Positions 59,271 through 64,000 of a stretch of 64,000 nucleotides of DNA are shown here, piece by piece. How positions within the stretch are numbered: the first letter of the stretch is position 1; each line of letters begins with the position of its first letter. This stretch comes from Callorhinus ursinus. Lineage: Eukaryota > Chordata > Mammalia > Carnivora > Otariidae. The stretch covers positions 22,966,566-23,030,565 of the forward strand of contig NW_020312966.1 in assembly GCF_003265705.1 (NCBI RefSeq), read 5' to 3'. The notes under the pieces are model-generated. The model saw only the letters and a list, made by a program, of their open reading frames with translations, had not been told where the DNA came from and ran no database searches. Both the position numbers and the translations under genes were made by a program.

Positions 59271-60120
59271 TAAAAACAAGATAGATTGAAAATACATGAA
59301 AGTAATAGCATAGAACATGGGGAGAAGTTAATGGATTCATTGTGTAATAAGGTCCTTGTTATCATTCACTTTAGACTCTGATATTTTAAATTTGTGTGTG
59401 TAATTTTAGGATAACCAGTAAATAAAGAGAAAGTGTGTAAAACCTCCAAACTGGTAGAAAAAAGAAATGGAATAAGAAAATCAATCTAAAGAAACTAAAA
59501 GGGAAAAGAGAAAAAGAATACAGCATACTTTGGAAATGAAGGAATATAGAGTAAAACCTTGTATCAGACTCTAAATAAATCAGCAATCATATGAATATAA
59601 GCAGACTAAATGCTAAAAACCAAAGACTGTCTCACTAGACTTTTAAAATCCAACTATATACTATTATGAGGAATATATCTAAAATTAAGAAAACAGGAAG
59701 GTGAAAATAAAAGTACAGAAAAATATATACCAGACAAATTTCTACCAAAAGAATATTAGTGCATCAGTTGGTATGGTATTACCAGATTAAAAATATTTTT
59801 AAAAGAAATAAGCATTACTATATATAAGGGTATTTACTGAAAAATAAAATGTTCAAGTCACCAGAAAGGGAAAACAGTTATAAATATGTTGCTACTCAAT
59901 AATGTTGCCGAAAAATATACATAGAAAAAACTGACAGCTCTGAAGAGAAACAGACAAATCCACAATCATACTGAATGATAGAACTGAATACACTTCTCAG
60001 TAACGGGTAAGATAAGCCAAAAAACAAAACCTCAACAAGGATATAGAGGATTTAGAAAACACAATCACCAAGCTTGATTCAATGTAATTGGTCCCTAAGT
60101 AGACAGTATTTTTTAAATGA

Positions 60121-63120
60121 AAAAATAAAATAAAAATAAAAACAGCTAAAACTATAATATGGAAACATTTGGTATCCATAAAATCAATAAAGAATTAATA
60201 TCCACATTCTTTAAAAAACTTCCCCAAGTAAGTTTTAAAAAGAAAGGTTAATATAACAGAAAAATAGGCAAAAGCCTTGAGCAGTTACCTTACATAACCG
60301 GTGGCTGCAACGGTTTCTGCACAGAAACCATTCTGATATCTCCTTTGGGCATTGTTCCCATTGGCACAGACTCCAAGCCAGGTTCTCCGACAGTACTGGA
60401 GATGCTGTGAGTCTAATGTTATTTAGTAAGTTTCTTTTATGCTCAAGCTTGCCAAAGTAGGTCTTTATTTCATTTGCTTGTTTGAACACAAACTCTGAAT
60501 AGCGCAGATGCCAACATGTGACTTGGATAGCAAAGGTTGGGCTATCAGTGACTCTCTGTAAACTTACTAAGGTGCAAGCTTTGTGCAGCCACCACTAGCT
60601 GACACCCACTGTCCGTCATCTTTCCAAATATGCCATCAGGTCCTAGTTCTACTGGGTCCAAACTGTCTTCTCATTGGACTGTCCCCTGGCCCCTCTTTCT
60701 AACATCAGTGTTTCAGTTTCCCCAGCATGCCAACAAACTCAGAGCTGAGTATCTCTACAAGCCACTTTGTAGCAGAATTACCACTGTTAAAGCAGAGATT
60801 ATATTTCCTAAATCACACTGACCAACCTTCCTGGTAGCCAGAGAGGAAGTAGGAAAAGTGTAGGAAAGGGAAAAGGAATCACTAAGACCTGTCAAACAGA
60901 GAGCATTACAGAACAGAAAACATAACAAACCACATCTTTTCCCACTGAATTATATTTCCTGAAGGGGGAGAATCATGAGGATAACCTTTTTACTAGCCTC
61001 TTTTTTTCTCATAACTTATTCTGCCCAGTTACGAACTTGACCTCTTGCCCCAAAATTCATATTCCCCAGAAATACTATCATCAGCTGTCATGCTAGAATG
61101 GTTTGCTTATTAATTCCATTCTCTACACTATGGCTTTCTCTGTTTTGTTCAACCCAGAAAGCCTACAGTCTTGCTTACAAATAAAGCTCGTTGACTATTG
61201 ATTCTACTGTTCTTTAAAAATGATGAAATGATAGTTTGAACACAGTAGTTAATTGACTCATCAGAGTAAGCAGGTCCTCGTAAAAGACTGAGGTAAACAG
61301 AACTAAATGCCCATGCTCCAGACCCCTCACTCGGTGACATTCTCCTATCATCGTGGGTATGGGGACACTTGTGCCTGAAACCACACAAAGTGCAGCTCAG
61401 CCTTCTCTGCTAATCTTCCACCAAGTACGTAAACCCTGTTCTGATTCCTTCAGAGCTGCCACAATCACTATCACCCAGTTCAAATCACAAGGTATGCATT
61501 AACTCTCTATTATATACACGACAAATCTACTCCGGGAGCTTCAAAGTTAAGCAAGATGTAATTCCTGTGTACTCTCTATTTTATACTCAGTAAGTTCTCT
61601 GGCCAACATAGTCCTGCTGGACAAAAGCAGGCTATTATTTCGCCTCTAGTCCTGAATCAAGTGAGTGAGCAGAAATCTTGTCTTCTCAGTACAATTTTCT
61701 TTCCAGATAGAGACACTGGAGAGTAGAAATAAAATAATGTGACTTCACAGGTACATGGTGATTTTGACCTCACCTAAGAGGAACAGCAGGTGCTTACAGA
61801 GACTCAAGTTAGCCATATTTTGTACATACCCAGCCTTAGTCCTTCACAACTGCACCTATGGTCTGTGGCACAAATCCTTCCCAAACTCCAACCTGAACTT
61901 CTGCTTGGTGGGCTTCAGGGGACCATTTGGGATTTCATCTCTAATTAATGTTCGCATATGGTTTTCTTTACAACGGCATTCCCACAAAGAAGACTCCTGC
62001 CACCCTCGTGACAGTCCTTTGGATTCTGCCCAGTGCAGTCACTATTGAAACCTTCACCTGACAAAACTTTCCCTGTGTTTTTAGATTCATAAAATGTTGT
62101 TATCGAAAGAATGGAAATATTCCTACTATTGCCAGATGGCTCTCTCCTTGTTTTTTGTCATTGTTGTTGTTCCTGTTGTGTTTTTTGTTTCTGTTCTCAT
62201 CATTTTCCTTTCTCCCCCTCTCTAATTTACCTCAGGGTGGAGCTGAACTCGATAGTTCCCCTACATGTATTAATGACATTTTAACCCTTTTTATTTCTAC
62301 TAGCTATTATGCCTTTTATTCCTCCTCCAAAATAGATCCCCTTCTTAATTTCACTTCTGATCAATCCTCCCAATTCAATATGCCTCAGTCTCTGAAAGTG
62401 TCTTTCTGATCTTTATTGTCTCTCCATAAAATGGGTATATTGTGATTTTTCTCTGCATGCCTCCATTTAGGTTCTTTTGTCACAATATTACTTTGCTATA
62501 TTACCTCAATGCTAACAGAAGAAGAGATACATTATTGCTGTAATTCTCTTCTTAAACTACATAAAATATCAATTCTCCAGTTCATTCTTCCAAGGTACAG
62601 TATACTCTTAATGAGCTGCCTGTGTTTCATTGGGAAGCAATGCTTTAAACTCTGTAGATTTGACCCACTTCTTGTTTCGAATTGTGCTGCGTTCCTTCCA
62701 CTGTTTTCTCACATATTTTTCATTGCTGTGTCAGAACCAGTCCAAGCTTCTTGTTTTTTGGGGGTTGAAATGTAGCTCAGACTTGGAGATGTTCTCAGGA
62801 ATAAAAATATCCTGCAGGTTAAGACACTTTGACTTCTGTAATTAGCTTTGTACTGTTTTTACATACATGTTGGAATCTTCAGGACCCCAAAAATAGCAGC
62901 TTTTTTTTTTCCTATCCAGGATCTGAACAAATTGTGAAGTAGAAACAAGTAAGTGGCAGATGAAAGAACAGAATACTATATTTCCAAAAATCTAATACCT
63001 CATGGTCTGCAAGGCATTTTGCAATTTCAGAAATAATAAATGTAAGAAGTACGTCATTGTTGAAATGTGCTAGCACCTGTATTCCTGATAAGGGATAGGC
63101 TGTAGAGTGTGATTTCTGTC
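60121..63120. other. Unique sequence, no gene recognised
   Basis: 60280-60840 has balanced composition and may be an old unrecognised LTR or noncoding element ('cctttgggcattgttcccat'). 61750-62050 holds a 97-codon frame without a recognisable domain. The rest is AT-rich. Confidence 0.35.
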
Positions 63121-63520
63121 TTTTGGAAGGTGTCCCTACTCACAATGAATTACAGATGAAGACTCCCACGCCATCACAGGCAAGGCTGGCCAGGAGCACC
63201 GCCCCCACAGAAAGGAGGGTTGGTACAGCCCAGGCTAAGACTTGTGCCTTAAGAAGCAGAATACATCCGTGCCTTACTGGCAATTTATTCCTAGGAGCAT
63301 AATGCAGGCAGAGAAGGCTGGGCTATGCCAACCCATTTTCTCCTAATCTCAGCAATCAAATTCCTCATTGCCCCTCCTCCCCCAGCCCACGGCAAAGAAT
63401 GATTGAAGTGCAAAGAGAGGCCAGGAATGTTCCCGCAAGAGTTGCTCCTTCCTTATGGAAGAAAAGAAATCTGGAATGAGGCATGCATGGCCTCTCTGTC
63501 CCACCACACTCCGACCCTGC
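63121..63520. promoter_or_regulatory. Candidate conserved noncoding block
   Basis: Repeat-free and higher in GC. It has a TEAD-like 'ggaatgtt' at 63425 and a SOX-like 'acggcaaagaatgattgaag' near 63389. It ends at an A/GAAA-rich run (63520-63550). Weak, pattern-only. Confidence 0.22.
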
Positions 63521-64000
63521 AAAAAAAAAAGAAAAAAGAAAGAAAGAAAAATCCTGTACTTTTTAATATAAACTGCCTCGAAAAAAATGTCAGCTACAAG
63601 GCATACACCAAACCAAACAAGCCTCTAAAAGAAATCTTGAGGTGGCAGCGACCAGAGATTATTATTTTGGGGCACCACTCTAACTCCCCATAGAAATGTG
63701 TGAGAGGCAGTTACTCTTTCCCCAACCAAAGGGGCAGGAATTACAAGCCTGTCCCTGATTATTATGCTCTTGCCACAATGCAGTCTTGGGCCCAACTCTT
63801 TATACAAACTTTCGTTTCCAGACAACCGCATGACATTTCACAATACTATTAAATTCTGTCTCATAGAGGACTACCACAATTTTACGGGCTGAGTAGCAAA
63901 AGTATAAGTTACTATACTAGTCCACAAAAAGAGCCATAAATGATTCGGCTACAGAAGACACAGGGAGAGCCAAACATCTTATGCAAAATTCCTCCATATT
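63521..64000. other. Unique sequence, no feature seen
   Basis: Begins with a poly-A/GAAA run (63520-63550). No repeat or gene recognised to the window edge. Confidence 0.35.

Larger units (their letters stand above)
57700..60120 (+). repeat. Old L1 5' half (ORF1 region to endonuclease), plus strand
   Basis: Ordered L1M text in sense orientation: ORF1-region 'ccagtgaacctcaagtggg' (58391 on), 'ggagaaaatctggaaagctg' (58471 on), 'tacccagaaatattgg' (58850), and an endonuclease stretch 'cagacaaatccacaatcata' to 'aaggatatagaggatttaga' (59950-60056). It ends before the reverse transcriptase. All frames are broken. Two SINEs interrupt it. Confidence 0.6.

Noticed and set aside
1..64000. CRISPR array, operon, phage or bacterial mobile element
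   Set aside because: The repeat content is entirely of mammalian type. There are no regularly spaced direct repeats with unique spacers and no dense coding.

Overview
The window looks like a gene-poor stretch of a carnivoran mammal genome. The main evidence is about 18 copies of the lysine-tRNA-derived carnivore SINE (CAN-SINE). Each carries the tRNA-like head 'gcctgggtggctcag', a CT-rich stretch and an AAATAAATAAAATCTT tail, and most are flanked by target-site duplications. The copy at 43733-43948 has the sub-sequence typical of arctoid caniforms (bear, panda, seal or mustelid lineage) and not of dog or cat. The species cannot be fixed from the sequence alone. Eutherian-wide repeats (MLT1-type MaLR LTRs, old L1M elements, L2, MIR, a hAT-Charlie element) fit this. 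No bacterial or viral operon, CRISPR array, rRNA or free-standing tRNA gene is present, and I found no convincing protein-coding exon of a host gene.

Layout. 1-6.1 kb: unique AT-rich DNA with an L2, three CAN-SINEs and a MIR. 6.5-12.2 kb: an old L1 in two parts that point in opposite directions, interrupted by two MLT1 LTRs and two SINEs. 12.2-16.3 kb: unique DNA with a SINE, a MIR and microsatellites. 16.3-17.9 kb: a repeat-free, motif-rich block that looks like conserved regulatory DNA. 18.4-23.7 kb: unclassified sequence, then a decayed class III (ERVL-like) retroviral pol region on the minus strand, with a 69-bp tandem repeat at 23413-23685. 23.7-31 kb: AT-rich unique DNA with an L2 holding a perfect T12A12 palindrome. 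31-43.3 kb: mixed SINEs, MIR, L2 and an MLT1 LTR, with further enhancer-like blocks at about 31.7-32.1, 35.4-36.5 and 42.6-43.3 kb. 43.6-51.1 kb: a SINE-in-SINE nest, then a nearly full-length old L1 on the minus strand. 51-57.5 kb: L2, MIR, an inverted SINE pair with an apparent 47-bp inversion between them, and an MLT1 LTR. 57.7-60.1 kb: the 5' part of a third old L1 on the plus strand. 60-64 kb: mostly unique DNA.

The listed open frames are almost all chance frames or shadows of repeats. The parts with likely host function are the repeat-free, motif-rich blocks, which would be candidate distal enhancers of a developmental gene outside the window. The most unusual structures are the SINE-flanked micro-inversion (52744-52790), the L1 whose two halves are complementary but oppositely oriented (6.5-12.2 kb), and the in-frame 69-bp tandem array. 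Repeat names and boundaries come from recognition and were not computed; RepeatMasker with a carnivore library and a multi-species alignment would settle most of them.
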